Part shown: piece by piece, positions 55,781 through 64,000 of the stretch
How the letters are laid out: every line of letters starts with the position of its first letter
Position numbering within the stretch: the first letter of the stretch is position 1
Source: Prochlorococcus sp. AG-436-J02
Lineage (GTDB): Bacteria; Cyanobacteriota; Cyanobacteriia; PCC-6307; Cyanobiaceae
DNA length: 64,000 nucleotides
Direction: 5' to 3'
NCBI GenBank assembly: GCA_003212625.1
Contig: QCPI01000002.1
Span: 50,698-114,697, forward strand
The notes under the pieces: generated by a model
What the model was told of the DNA's origin: nothing
Databases searched by the model: none
What the model saw: the letters and a program-made list of their open reading frames with translations, nothing else
Program-made: the position numbers and the translations under genes

Positions 55781-57508
55781 ATGAATAAAAGTTATAGTCA
55801 ATTATTAAAGGATATTCAAAGTGGAGAAATAACTTCAATTATCTTAATCCCAAATAGAAGAGAGGTTATAGTCGAATTTACTAATGGAGAGAAAGAATTA
55901 ATTCCAATATTTTATAATGATCAAAAAATACTTAGAATCTCTGAAGAATTTAATGTCCCTCTTACTGTTAGAGATGTAAGATCAGAACAACGTTTAGCGA
56001 ATTTATTTACTGGATTTGGCCTCACTTTTATCTTTGTTTTATCTCTCTCATTTTTAATCAGAAGATCATCAAAGTTATTAAACAGCATGCAGAGTTTTTC
56101 TCGCCGATCTTCTCGAGTGAAACATGAAGAATGCGTTAAATTTACTTTTGACGATGTAGCTGGTTTAAATGAAGAATCAGAAGAATTAAAGGAAATAGTT
56201 AGTTTTTTAAAAAATCCACAGACCCTTATTGACCTAGGGGCAGTAACCCCAAAAGGTGTTTTGCTTGTTGGACCTCCTGGTACTGGCAAGACATTATTAG
56301 CTCGTGCAATAGCAGGTGAAGCAAATGTTCCTTTCTTTTCTATTTCAGCATCAGAATTTGTTGAAATGTTTGTGGGTATTGGCGCTAGTAGAGTAAGAGA
56401 TCTTTTTAGAAATGCCAAAACTAAGTCACCATGCATCGTTTTTATAGATGAAATTGATTCGATAGGACGTCAGAGGGGAGCTGGCATTGGTGGTGGTAAT
56501 GATGAACGAGAGCAAACCCTAAACCAACTTCTTACTGAGATGGACGGTTTTGAGTCTAATAGTGGTGTAATTGTACTTGCTGCTACAAATAGGCCCGATA
56601 TCCTTGATCGTGCTCTTACAAGACCTGGAAGATTTGATCGGCGTATTGATATATCTCTTCCTGATAGAAAAGCTAGGTACAAAATATTGTCCGTACATGC
56701 CAGATCTAAACCCCTTTCTGATTCAGTCAAACTTAATGATTGGGCTTTAAAGACACCCGGTTTCTCGGGAGCTGATCTTGAAAATTTGTTAAATGAAGCA
56801 GCAATTTATACTGCAAGAAATGATAAATCTAAAATTGGTTCTAGTGAACTAGAAGTAGCTCTTGAAAAAGCTCGCTTTGGATTACTATCTAAACCACTTA
56901 CTGATATTACAAAAAAAAGACAAATTGCATATCAGGTAATTGGTAGAACATTAGTTTCATTATCTATTCCATCGCAAGATAAATTGGAAAAAATTTCTTT
57001 ATTTAAGTCCCTTGGAGATATATCAGGTATGACTTATTTCACACCTGATGAGGAAAGTCTTGATAGTGGACTTATCACCAGAAGCTATATCTATAACAAA
57101 ATTGTCATTTCCCTAGGTGCTAGAGCAGCCGAAACAATTATTTTTGGTACTAAGGAAGTTACTCAAGGATCACAAAAATATCTTGAAGATGTTTATTTTT
57201 GGGCTAATCAAATGGTTACCAAATTTGGTTTTTCCGACCTTGGACCTATTGCTTATGAAACTAGTAATGATTCAATTTTCCTTGGAAGAGATATTCTTAG
57301 AAGTAAACAAGATTACTCCCAGAAAACAAGTAAAGAAATTGACAAACAGATTATATTAATAACAAAGAAAGCTATGAATCATGCAATAAAAATATTATCT
57401 AATAAAGTTTCACTAATGCATCTACTTGTTGACGAACTTATAGATAAAGAAACACTTGAAGCTGAACATGTTATTGCTGAACTTAAATCTTTCCTATCAG
57501 AAAATTAA
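55781..57508 (+). CDS. FtsH-like AAA+ protein with lost protease site, 575 aa
   Basis: Starts directly in the FtsH extracytoplasmic domain ([18 protein letters not shown]), without the first membrane span; one span lies at about residues 75-93. The ATPase is intact: Walker A GPPGTGKT 164-171, pore loop FVEMFVG 193-199, Walker B IVFIDEID 219-226, second region of homology [19 protein letters not shown] 270-288. The protease domain follows, but the zinc motif HEAGH reads Q385-VIG-R389, and the third ligand (Asp in TGASND) is changed to TQGSQKY. The helical rest ([17 protein letters not shown]) is conserved. Such proteins should unfold or remodel substrates, or join FtsH hexamers, without cutting. 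Confidence 0.92.
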   Translation: MNKSYSQLLKDIQSGEITSIILIPNRREVIVEFTNGEKELIPIFYNDQKILRISEEFNVPLTVRDVRSEQRLANLFTGFGLTFIFVLSLSFLIRRSSKLLNSMQSFSRRSSRVKHEECVKFTFDDVAGLNEESEELKEIVSFLKNPQTLIDLGAVTPKGVLLVGPPGTGKTLLARAIAGEANVPFFSISASEFVEMFVGIGASRVRDLFRNAKTKSPCIVFIDEIDSIGRQRGAGIGGGNDEREQTLNQLLTEMDGFESNSGVIVLAATNRPDILDRALTRPGRFDRRIDISLPDRKARYKILSVHARSKPLSDSVKLNDWALKTPGFSGADLENLLNEAAIYTARNDKSKIGSSELEVALEKARFGLLSKPLTDITKKRQIAYQVIGRTLVSLSIPSQDKLEKISLFKSLGDISGMTYFTPDEESLDSGLITRSYIYNKIVISLGARAAETIIFGTKEVTQGSQKYLEDVYFWANQMVTKFGFSDLGPIAYETSNDSIFLGRDILRSKQDYSQKTSKEIDKQIILITKKAMNHAIKILSNKVSLMHLLVDELIDKETLEAEHVIAELKSFLSEN

Positions 57509-57529
57509 TCAACCATTAATTTATTATAT

Positions 57530-58126
57530 TTATAAAGCTGAAAAATATTCTTTACTTCCCTTGGGGTCTTCTTTCATTGTTTTGTCACCTGGTGTCCAAC
57601 CTGCAGGACATACCTCATCAGGATGTGATTCAACGTATTGATATGCCTGTAAAATCCGCAAAGTTTCATCTATATTTCTACCTACTGGTGCCTTATTGAT
57701 AGTTGAATGCATAATTACACCACTTGGGTTAATTATAAATAACCCCCTATCAGCTTCTCCATCTTCATTTAATACATTATAAGCTTGACATATTTCTCGC
57801 TTAAGATCGGATATAAGTGGATAATTAATATCACCAATTCCTCCTTCATTTCTTGGTGTTTGAATCCAAGCTAAATGTGTATACTTGCTATCAACCGATA
57901 CACCTAATACTTCTGTGTTTTTAGTGCTGAAATCACTATATCTATCGCTGAAGGCTGTAATTTCAGTTGGACATACAAAAGTGAAATCTAATGGATAGAA
58001 AAATAGAACGACATATTTACCTTTGTATTGAGAGAGTGTGATGTCTTTAAATTCTTGATCAATGACTGCTGTTGCAGCAAAGTCTGGTGCTTGCATCCCT
58101 ACCCTTAGGCATTCATTAGTAGTCAT
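57530..58126 (-). CDS. 2-Cys peroxiredoxin, 198 aa
   Basis: Reduces hydrogen peroxide and organic peroxides using thioredoxin. Peroxidatic Cys52 is in FTFVCPTEI with the P-x3-T/S-x2-C context (YPLDFTFVC) and the resolving Cys is in [11 protein letters not shown] near residue 174. The C-terminal helix of the sensitive type (EYF) is present. Cytoplasmic. The closest family is plastid/cyanobacterial 2-Cys Prx. Convergent with the FtsH-like gene. Confidence 0.97.
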   Translation of the reverse strand: MTTNECLRVGMQAPDFAATAVIDQEFKDITLSQYKGKYVVLFFYPLDFTFVCPTEITAFSDRYSDFSTKNTEVLGVSVDSKYTHLAWIQTPRNEGGIGDINYPLISDLKREICQAYNVLNEDGEADRGLFIINPSGVIMHSTINKAPVGRNIDETLRILQAYQYVESHPDEVCPAGWTPGDKTMKEDPKGSKEYFSAL

Positions 58127-58194
58127 GGAAATTTTCGTATTTTTTTAATGGTTTAGAGGCTAGGGTCTTTCCCTTTTCCTAAGAATAATTTATC

Positions 58195-58656
58195 ATGTTA
58201 AGTACAAAGGTTTCTCATTTCGCTAAACGACCATTATCTCAAAAAATGAATGATCAAATAAGTTGGGATCTGTCCCTAGTTAAAAAATATAGTTGCTCAA
58301 ATCATTTTAAGTTATTAAATCAGTTGAGGAATGAACTTAAAAAGTACCCTTTAAATAAAAAGAAAAATACATCATCTAAAACAATAAATGATAGTAACAT
58401 CGTTAATAGAGATAATTTAAATATAACTACTTCAAAAGATATAAGTTATTCAAAACAAACATATTCTAATAAAGTAGATAATAATAATACCAATGTAAGT
58501 TTTAATAATTCAAAGAATTTTTCAATTTATAAACATACATCTATAGAAAATAATAGGAAACAATTAGATACCAACCTTTTTGAAGTAAAAAATATAAATG
58601 AAGAAAAATCAACCTCTACTTTTAAAGATCGTCTGAACCAAATAGATATGAAATAG
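58195..58656 (+). CDS. Asn/Ser/Lys-rich hypothetical protein, 153 aa
   Basis: The first 60 residues (KRPLSQKMNDQISWDLSLVKK, HFKLLNQLRNELKKYPL) look like a short helical, conserved-type region; the rest is a low-complexity Asn/Ser/Lys run, probably unstructured. A final LNQIDMK resembles helix again. No family named. The length of the intact frame in AT-rich DNA supports expression. Confidence 0.5.
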   Translation: MLSTKVSHFAKRPLSQKMNDQISWDLSLVKKYSCSNHFKLLNQLRNELKKYPLNKKKNTSSKTINDSNIVNRDNLNITTSKDISYSKQTYSNKVDNNNTNVSFNNSKNFSIYKHTSIENNRKQLDTNLFEVKNINEEKSTSTFKDRLNQIDMK

Positions 58657-58781
58657 AATCAATAAAATATTTTGTTTAACATAAGATTAGAAAATAAATT
58701 AGATGTATTATTGATTTTACTGAATATTACAATTTACAGGTATCATTAGTTAACATCCAGCTATAGTTTGAAAAAATTGAA

Positions 58782-58855
58782 TGTCAGTGGAGAGACTTGA
58801 ACTCTCGACCTCAGCGTTATGAATGCTGTGCTCTAACCGGCTGAGCTACACTGAC
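58782..58855 (-). tRNA. trnM: tRNA-Met (anticodon CAT)
   Basis: Cloverleaf folds fully: acceptor GTCAGTG with CACTGAC, D arm GCTC...GAGC, anticodon stem CAGCA/CGCTG with one A-C mismatch at the base of the loop TTCATAA, and T arm GAGAG-TTCAAGT-CTCTC. No encoded CCA. The anticodon-arm sequence is like elongator tRNA-Met rather than the initiator (no C-A mismatch at the acceptor end, no GGG/CCC anticodon stem); tRNA-Ile2(CAT) is less likely but not excluded. Confidence 0.9.
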
Positions 58856-59792
58856 ATATTTATACCTTTGAACTTTACAGACTAAATGTATCGTCTTGTC
58901 AAGTAATAAGTACTTAAAAGTACTATATCAAGTCTGCTAGGAAAGTCGGTATACAAAACCATATTAATTCAGTATGGTCTACAAAGGAAGAAATCTTTAG
59001 ATCTCGAATCTTTTACGTCCTTCCTTAATTGCTAATTGCTTAATTAAATGGGTTTATAGTTCCAACAACTATTCCACAAAAAAAATAAATTACTTTTATT
59101 TAACTAGAATTAATTATTTTTTGTTTATAAATAATATTAAATAGATTAAGTAAATGGATCCATCTATTTTCAAAAATACTTAATATGTAATTGCATAATT
59201 AAAATATATTTTATTGTATTTATCTTGCACTGAAAAAAAGGTAATAATAATATAAATTTTCTAACTCAAAGAATTTCTTAAATTAAATGCATCGCAATAA
59301 TAAAGTTATTTGGTTTAGCCCATTTTTTATGAGACTAAGGACATATATAAAACTTTATAAATAAATAATATTTCGAATAAAATATAATAGAATTTCTAAT
59401 AATATATACCTTAATGAATTAAATTCAATAATATTTCAATTATACATCATTTTTTTATTACTGTTGGATCTGTTCATTAACTCACATGGTTTTTATTAAT
59501 CATAATAATATTATAATCATAAAAAAAAAACACCAGAATACTTTCAATGATTTTAAAGCATAGATATATTATTAACAAGTATTGTAAATAATGAGGAATT
59601 GATGCTATTTTATTATATATTTCACTTAGTTAAATTTTCTTTTATGTAAAAATTAGTATTATTTTCAATGTTCACTAACTATTGCTTTTGATTATATCTA
59701 GATTAACCTAGATAGTTTTTTTAAACAATATATAATGGTTTTATAATTGTCCCATAATTAATATAATATAAATGCTTTAGTGACCTGTTTTA
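58856..59792. other. Long gene-free stretch upstream of tRNA-Met
   Basis: Over 900 bases without a supported gene, very AT-rich. AGTACTT (58909-58915) and AAGTACT (58918-58924) form a compact palindrome near the tRNA promoter, and ACCATA (58958-58963) and TATGGT (58973-58978) another short hairpin. A 25-codon frame at 59287-59364 is noted but not called. Being next to a tRNA, this could be an old integration site, but no integrase is visible. Confidence 0.4.
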
Positions 59793-59933
59793 TTAGTCTT
59801 CCTCATCATTTTCAAGTCTTATTTCGACACCTACAAAGGTTGCGAATAAAACAAAAAATAATCCTAATAATATTTTCAATAAGCCAATGTTATTTATTGG
59901 CTCTGGAGATTGAAAGAAATCTGGAATCATCAT
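59793..59933 (-). CDS. Single-span membrane microprotein, 46 aa
   Basis: Begins MMIPDFFQSPEPINNIGLLK, then one helix (about residues 18-36) and an acidic end VEIRLENDEED. The start is one of two adjacent ATGs. It lies 17 bases downstream of a Cys-motif family gene on the same strand, so the pair is probably co-transcribed; anchored partners also neighbour the copies at 14096 and 19606. Confidence 0.55.
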   Translation of the reverse strand: MMIPDFFQSPEPINNIGLLKILLGLFFVLFATFVGVEIRLENDEED

Positions 59934-59950
59934 TTAATCATAAGTCGTTT

Positions 59951-60151
59951 TTATTTTTCCCAATCCTGCTCTTCCTTATCAAGGATATCTTCTACTGTAT
60001 TGTCAAAGGTTTCAGCCACAGATCTAAGCATTTTAGAAATAGTTTCATCTGGACAGGCAAGATCTTTTTGGATTGCTTCTGCACAGTCTTTTATTTCTTC
60101 CCAGGCATCTACCAGGATTTGTGAATCTACCGGTTTCCATTCTTCTGTCAT
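59951..60151 (-). CDS. Small helical Cys-motif protein, 66 aa (member D of a four-copy family)
   Basis: EEIKDCAEAIQKDLACPDET followed by ISKMLRSVAE aligns gap-free with the copies at 3470, 14096 and 19606. The C-turn Cys is conserved (LACPD) but the first Cys is shifted by one position (KDCA rather than EAC/DLC). The N-terminus contains W residues (EEWKPVDS), and the tail is acidic (VEDILDKEEQDW). Soluble. Confidence 0.6.
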   Translation of the reverse strand: MTEEWKPVDSQILVDAWEEIKDCAEAIQKDLACPDETISKMLRSVAETFDNTVEDILDKEEQDWEK

Positions 60152-60285
60152 TATTCATCATCCTTAATAAGGAATAGTTATAGGGATTTCTTCAACCATA
60201 AGATAATACATATATAATTTAACTACTGTCTTGGTTTCTTGATTTTTTAAAAACTAGCTATCACTGATGCTAATTTCAATAGCTA

Positions 60286-60441
60286 ATGAAACAATCTTCA
60301 CAAGAAATTCAAAAGCTTCGAGCAAAAGCTCAATCAGCGATAGATAGAACTTCTCAACTACAGCAAGTCTTAGCTCAAATTGAAGCAACCTTGTCAAGAA
60401 AGGAAAATCAAAAGGTAACTGAGAAAACTGCAAAAATATAG
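60286..60441 (+). CDS. Coiled-coil microprotein, 51 aa (paralogue of 60909-61064)
   Basis: An all-helical, Gln/Lys-rich protein. Residues 22-43 (TSQLQQVLAQIEATLSRKEN) plus QKV are nearly identical to its paralogue, and the whole can form one amphipathic coiled coil. Clean ATG frame. Function unknown. A strong terminator at 60647 follows after a short spacer. Confidence 0.6.
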   Translation: MKQSSQEIQKLRAKAQSAIDRTSQLQQVLAQIEATLSRKENQKVTEKTAKI

Positions 60442-60646
60442 GAAAATCTTGTATCAAGAAGTTTCAAACCTTGAATTATTATTTACGTCTCATGAAAACT
60501 AACTATAAATGAATATAGAGACAGATTTTTATTATGCTTTTGCCTAAACCAGTGAGACCTGTAGATTCAGAAAAAAAAGGAAAGGATAACTAATTCTAAA
60601 TTAAATCCTTTTGTTTGATAAGATGATTTAATACTCATAGAAAAAA
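60442..60646 (+). other. Spacer after coiled-coil gene with a 19-codon frame
   Basis: Between the stop codon at 60441 and the terminator at 60647 there is only a tiny frame, MLLPKPVRPVDSEKKGKDN, at 60534-60593. It is unusually rich in Pro and charged residues for such AT-rich DNA and sits before the terminator, so it may be a translated leader or microprotein. Otherwise nothing. Confidence 0.25.
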
Positions 60647-60684
60647 GGATATAGTTCAAATGCTGAGCTATATTCTTTTTTTTT
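60647..60684 (+). terminator. Strong rho-independent terminator
   Basis: A 12-bp stem, GGATATAGTTCA (60647-60658) with TGAGCTATATTC (60664-60675), two G-T pairs, a 5-base loop and a 9-base T run. It probably ends a transcript carrying the 51-aa gene at 60286, although about 200 bases lie between. Confidence 0.85.
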
Positions 60685-60908
60685 ACAAAAATAATATTTT
60701 AATTAATTTTGTGACTTTTTAATCTTTATTTATTTTTTATATTTCATATCAAATCCATAAATTATTAGCAATCCATCTTTTCATATTTTACCTATTGACA
60801 TATAGAAAATCTCTGGCATATTTTTTCTATCGTGTATATGGCTCACTGATTTCTACGTTAGATCATTTGCATTTAACTTCTTAAAATCATGACTTTTTCA
60901 CTTTCACT

Positions 60909-61064
60909 ATGAAAACCGCATCTAAAGAACTTCAAAAACTACGATCTATGGCAGAGAACTCATTGAAGAAAACAGCTGAGCTTCAGCAAGTACTAGCTCA
61001 AATTGAAGCCACTCTTACACGAGCTGAAAACCAAAAAGTTATTAAAAAAACAAGAAATTATTAA
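60909..61064 (+). CDS. Coiled-coil microprotein, 51 aa (paralogue of 60286-60441)
   Basis: Begins MKTASKELQKLRSMAENSLK and shares LQQVLAQIEATL-x-R-x-ENQKV with its upstream copy, with the same length and no gaps. It has its own leader, since a terminator separates the two. Predicted soluble coiled coil; could form homo- or hetero-oligomers with the copy. Confidence 0.6.
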   Translation: MKTASKELQKLRSMAENSLKKTAELQQVLAQIEATLTRAENQKVIKKTRNY

Positions 61065-61221
61065 TACAATTTAAATTAAATTTAACAATAAACTTGCCTA
61101 GTATTTATATTTACAAAATCCTTATTATAAAATAAAAAAATTTTATAATATAATAAATTACCTATATTACATTAATTTTATCAAACATAATCAAATATAT
61201 TTAGATTTAAAAGGATTAATA

Positions 61222-61428
61222 TTATTCGTTAAAGGGAATAACTGGTAAACGAATTGTATTAATAGTCTCATCAACAATCAATTCGTCATTGTATGATTCA
61301 TTATCACTTTTATTTAACTTTATATTATTTATATCATTCTTTGCCTCTAGATTTACAAAGAAAAAGTATATTGCTATTAGAAGTAAATAAGGAATTAAAT
61401 TCTTGATATCAATATATAATGATTTCAT
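61222..61428 (-). CDS. Single-span membrane protein, 68 aa
   Basis: Helix at about residues 10-27 (LIPYLLLIAIYFFFVNL), then a polar Asn/Asp/Lys region and a conserved-looking end INTIRLPVIPFNE. No named family. ATG start; likely monocistronic. Confidence 0.5.
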   Translation of the reverse strand: MKSLYIDIKNLIPYLLLIAIYFFFVNLEAKNDINNIKLNKSDNESYNDELIVDETINTIRLPVIPFNE

Positions 61429-61637
61429 GTTCTAAATTAATACTTAAAATTGCTTGTTATACATATTATAGTTATATTTATCAACCTACGCAAATTATTT
61501 TTGAAACCAATGAAAAACTAATTGCTATGATAGAATTTAATAACTAAAGATAGCCTCCTTCTTGTTTTTTTTATTTTCATAAATATTATAGAATTTTCAT
61601 TACTTTAAAATATTACAATAGATATTAAATAAATATT

Positions 61638-62138
61638 TTATTTATTTAATAAGTTTAATTTAACACAAGCAGAATAACAAACTATTCCACATGCAACTGA
61701 TAAATTTAGGCTTCTAACGCCACCTAGCTTTATTTGACTTTCTCCACCTGGCATTTCTATTCCAGCTATTAAATCACATTTGTTTTTTATGTAATCCGGC
61801 AATCCTGTATCTTCTCTTCCAAACAAAAGAATATCAGTATTTTTATAGATAATATTTTCTATAGAATTTTCACTTTTTTTAGTTAATGCGATTATTCTTG
61901 AAGTATTAAAACATTTCTTATACTCATCAAAGGATTCATATAAATGTACATCTACATCTTTCCAATAATCTAAACCAGCTCGCTTTAAATATTTATCTTC
62001 AAAGCTAAAGCCAGTGGGCTTAATAATGTCTAATGCTAAATTGAATGCTAGACATGATCTACCAATTGTTCCAGTGTTCTGAGGAATTCTTGGTTCAAAA
62101 AGTGCAACACGTGGTCTCTGGATCAGTGATGTCTTCAT
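61638..62138 (-). CDS. trmL: tRNA (cytidine/uridine-2'-O)-methyltransferase, 166 aa
   Basis: A SPOUT (SpoU-type) methyltransferase acting on the wobble base of tRNA-Leu. The N-terminal VALFEPRIPQNTGTIGRSCL is the signature of TrmL; the knot region has FGREDTGLPD and the end I-x-MPGGESQIKLGGVRSLNLSVA, which binds S-adenosylmethionine. Length typical. Overlaps cobU by 4 bases, translationally coupled. Confidence 0.95.
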   Translation of the reverse strand: MKTSLIQRPRVALFEPRIPQNTGTIGRSCLAFNLALDIIKPTGFSFEDKYLKRAGLDYWKDVDVHLYESFDEYKKCFNTSRIIALTKKSENSIENIIYKNTDILLFGREDTGLPDYIKNKCDLIAGIEMPGGESQIKLGGVRSLNLSVACGIVCYSACVKLNLLNK

Positions 62139-62692
62139 GGAATTTTGCTACCAATCTTGTCTAATTCAATTGCTGTCCCATTTATTGCTAGCCATTTTTG
62201 TGTTGAATGGCTTGATATTAATGAATAAAGAATTGTTAGTCTTTCTCTAAATAAATGTCCAATTTTAGTAGGTGGAACTAATCCCCAACCTATTTCTTCT
62301 GAAACAACAATAATTGCGTTATTATTATCTTTTAAACAATTTATAAAATTATTTTGAACCAAATTCCATGAATTCTCATCTGTCATAATGTACTGTTCAA
62401 TTAATCCTCCTAAAGAATCTATTAATATTGTTTGTTCTTTGCCTATAGACTCAATAACATTACAAATATCTGAAGGATGTTCTATTATTTTCCAATCATC
62501 AGGTCTTCTTTTTCTGTGAATATCGATCCTACGTTTCCATTCCGGATCATTTTCTCTTGGTTTTGATGTGGCTATATATGTAATGCATTCATGATCCTTT
62601 ATTAAAAATTCAGCTAATTGACTTTTTCCACTTTTGGTTGGACCAGATATTGTTATAAGCCCCTTAAAATTCTTGGCTATTGGAATAAGCAT
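62135..62692 (-). CDS. cobU: Adenosylcobinamide kinase/GTP transferase, 185 aa
   Basis: Part of the (pseudo)cobalamin salvage and nucleotide-loop pathway. The P-loop GPTKSGKSQLAE, TYIATSKPRENDPEWKRRID, HRKRRPDDWKIIE (substrate His/Arg) and VSEEIGWGLVPPT match CobU/CobP. Usual length. The upstream member of a two-gene operon with trmL. Confidence 0.95.
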   Translation of the reverse strand: MLIPIAKNFKGLITISGPTKSGKSQLAEFLIKDHECITYIATSKPRENDPEWKRRIDIHRKRRPDDWKIIEHPSDICNVIESIGKEQTILIDSLGGLIEQYIMTDENSWNLVQNNFINCLKDNNNAIIVVSEEIGWGLVPPTKIGHLFRERLTILYSLISSHSTQKWLAINGTAIELDKIGSKIP

Positions 62693-62830
62693 GGTTGAAT
62701 ATTGTTAAATATGATTTTATTTATTAAAAAAGATTATATATATTATACATTGAGAAGTTTCTAATTTAAATTTTCAATATTTGTATTATATAATATATAT
62801 AATTATATTTTATTAATTGTAAATAGGAAT

Positions 62831-63448
62831 ATGTATAAGATTTCAAACATAGTTATAATTTTTGGTATTTTCCTTTTGGTTTTATCAATTATTAATATAT
62901 CTACAGCTAATGAAATTAGTCCAACGTTAGTAAGAGGAGAAACAATATCGGGAATAGCTTCTATCATTTTAATTACGATTGGCTATCTTTGGACTGAAAT
63001 AAATCCCAAACAACCTAGTAAAGTATTTTTAAACGGCGAGGAAGCTTTTGAACTAAGTAGTGAATTATCTAAGGAACAAAAACATGAATTAGCATGGGGA
63101 AGTCATTTGATATTAACAGCTACAGCTGCTAGTACAGTCTTAATCTTTTGGGATAATAAAGTCATTCTAAGAAGAGGCTTAATCACAAATAAATCATTTA
63201 TCCCAGGTAATATTTGCAAAAGAGCAATAGAGCAACAAAGATTAATTTCCCTAGTTAATACCGAATTATTTCCGGGTAAAGAAGAGTTTGATTCAGTATT
63301 AGATGGTTTGCCTGCTGTTATTGTTTATCCACTTTCTAGAAAAGGTTTAACTATAGTAGGTGGATGGTCCAAGCGATCATTCACAAAATCGGATGAAAAG
63401 TGGATTTCAGGTTGGTCTGATAAATTATTTGATTTACTTAATACCTAA
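62831..63448 (+). CDS. CCB2/CCB4-family cytochrome b6f haem assembly factor, 205 aa
   Basis: Two N-terminal membrane spans (about residues 5-23 and 39-54), followed by a soluble domain with ELAWGSHLILTATAASTVLI, LFPGKEEFDSVLDGLPAVIV, and a terminal TIVGGWSKRSFTKSDEKWIS. This fits the family for covalent attachment of haem c-i' to cytochrome b6 (cofactor assembly of complex C subunit B). Convergent with the LptC-like gene with a 15-base overlap. Confidence 0.8.
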   Translation: MYKISNIVIIFGIFLLVLSIINISTANEISPTLVRGETISGIASIILITIGYLWTEINPKQPSKVFLNGEEAFELSSELSKEQKHELAWGSHLILTATAASTVLIFWDNKVILRRGLITNKSFIPGNICKRAIEQQRLISLVNTELFPGKEEFDSVLDGLPAVIVYPLSRKGLTIVGGWSKRSFTKSDEKWISGWSDKLFDLLNT

Positions 63449-64000
63449 AAAATAAACAATAGTTTCTACTTGCTTATTATCTGATGTGAAATGAAATGAA
63501 TTATCATTATTTTCCCATTTAGCAAGATCGGAGATGATTTTTATCTGAAATTGCTCCTCGCCTTTATTATTAAAAATACTGCTAGAGAATATATTGTTCT
63601 GCAATTTAAGTTGACTAGAACTAATATTGTATGTACCTTTTGTAGAGATTATATTTGTATTATCAAAATTCACATATATTGGACTATCTAGATTAATATT
63701 GGATGTATTTATATACCAGTTAAAAGAGTTTGTTTTTATAAAATATTTGCTTGTATCTGACAATATAATAGATACATTATTAAAAACTCTTATAAGGCTG
63801 TTTGAATTGTTGAGTGTAGAACTTCCCGACTCTACTAGTAATTCTCTACCATTATTTTTAATTATGTTAATAGTACTGTCAATAATTTCTATATCATTAT
63901 TTGTTGGATCCAAAATTGCTTTAGGACTACTAATCCTGACACTATAGTCATTCTTAGGATGTTCTTGTATTATCTCAAAATTATGAATATAGCTATTTTT
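63434..64000 (-). CDS. LptC-like periplasmic LPS-transport protein, partial
   Basis: The reading frame continues without a stop through the right window edge, so the true start lies outside (a TTG at 63913 is internal). Visible features are F-E-I-I-Q-E-H-x4-DYS-x-R-I-SSPKAILDP, the LptC-type opening repeat, then beta-strand repeats IEIIDSTINIIKNNGRELLV and VSIILSDTSKYFIKTNSF. It probably belongs to the LptA/LptC beta-jellyroll group that bridges the inner and outer membrane in lipopolysaccharide export. The 188 visible codons cover most of the usual length of about 190-200. Confidence 0.75.
   Translation of the reverse strand, partial: KNSYIHNFEIIQEHPKNDYSVRISSPKAILDPTNNDIEIIDSTINIIKNNGRELLVESGSSTLNNSNSLIRVFNNVSIILSDTSKYFIKTNSFNWYINTSNINLDSPIYVNFDNTNIISTKGTYNISSSQLKLQNNIFSSSIFNNKGEEQFQIKIISDLAKWENNDNSFHFTSDNKQVETIVYFLGIK

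Noticed and set aside
59287-59364. 25-codon frame starting MHRNNKVIWF
   Set aside because: Basic and aromatic, might be real, but nothing supports it beyond an ATG and a stop.
1-64000. CRISPR arrays, transposases, integrases, restriction or toxin-antitoxin systems
   Set aside because: I looked for regularly spaced repeats and for typical motifs and saw none; tandem paralogues are gene duplications, not arrays.

Overview
The window is strongly AT-rich (roughly 30% G+C judged by eye, not computed). It carries chlH, tandem high-light-inducible (hli) genes, a psb30-like microgene, a cyAbrB regulator, a CCB-type cytochrome b6f assembly factor, Ycf20/DUF565, and many DUF families known mainly from cyanobacteria. 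With the very short intergenic spacing in the right half, this points to a marine picocyanobacterium, almost certainly a low-GC Prochlorococcus. The ecotype is not decided here; a low-light clade with many hli genes is my guess.

Layout. Bases 1-24,500 are an accessory-looking region of small genes, most of them under 90 codons, with wide gene-poor AT-rich gaps. It holds two tandem hli genes, a cyAbrB regulator, a truncated NAD+-DNA-ligase-like protein, a DUF2130 protein next to a GIY-YIG-like fragment, a K+ channel, a stand-alone IF-2 N-terminal domain, two Nif11-like proteins, a FAD2-like fatty acid desaturase, an S51 peptidase, an NmrA-like oxidoreductase, a P-loop kinase and many single-membrane-span microproteins. 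Several of the small genes are paralogous sets: a four-member Cys-containing helical family at 3470, 14096, 19606 and 60151; a pair at 21975 and 22405; and a pair at 1843 and 2161.

Bases 24,500-58,150 are dense core genome: ABC exporter; S4 protein, tpiA and folP; chlH divergent from dapB; a hydroxylase/DUF2949 pair; DUF3038/DUF4335-like pair; methyltransferase; thioredoxin-like protein; mfd; TerC; fmt, pmbA and tldD; then an RNase-II/R-like gene, ubiX and a membrane gene in one run; two half-size UPF0016 transporters; psb30; recJ; a HAD phosphatase; ycf20-like; rpmF; an FtsH homologue; and a 2-Cys peroxiredoxin. A tRNA-Met(CAT) and a second small-gene patch (58,200-61,430) follow. The window ends with trmL, cobU, a CCB-family gene and an LptC-like gene cut by the right edge.

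Most unusual observations: (1) the FtsH homologue at 55781 keeps an intact AAA+ ATPase but has lost the HEXXH zinc site (QVIGR instead) and the first membrane span, so it looks like a membrane-bound pseudoprotease; (2) the RNase-II/R-like gene has a TAA inside an otherwise open reading frame at 50090, and its catalytic motif is already degenerate; (3) a 201-residue LigA-like protein has KIAG where KxDG is expected; (4) a four-copy microprotein family aligns without gaps. I saw no CRISPR array, transposase, integrase or restriction system.
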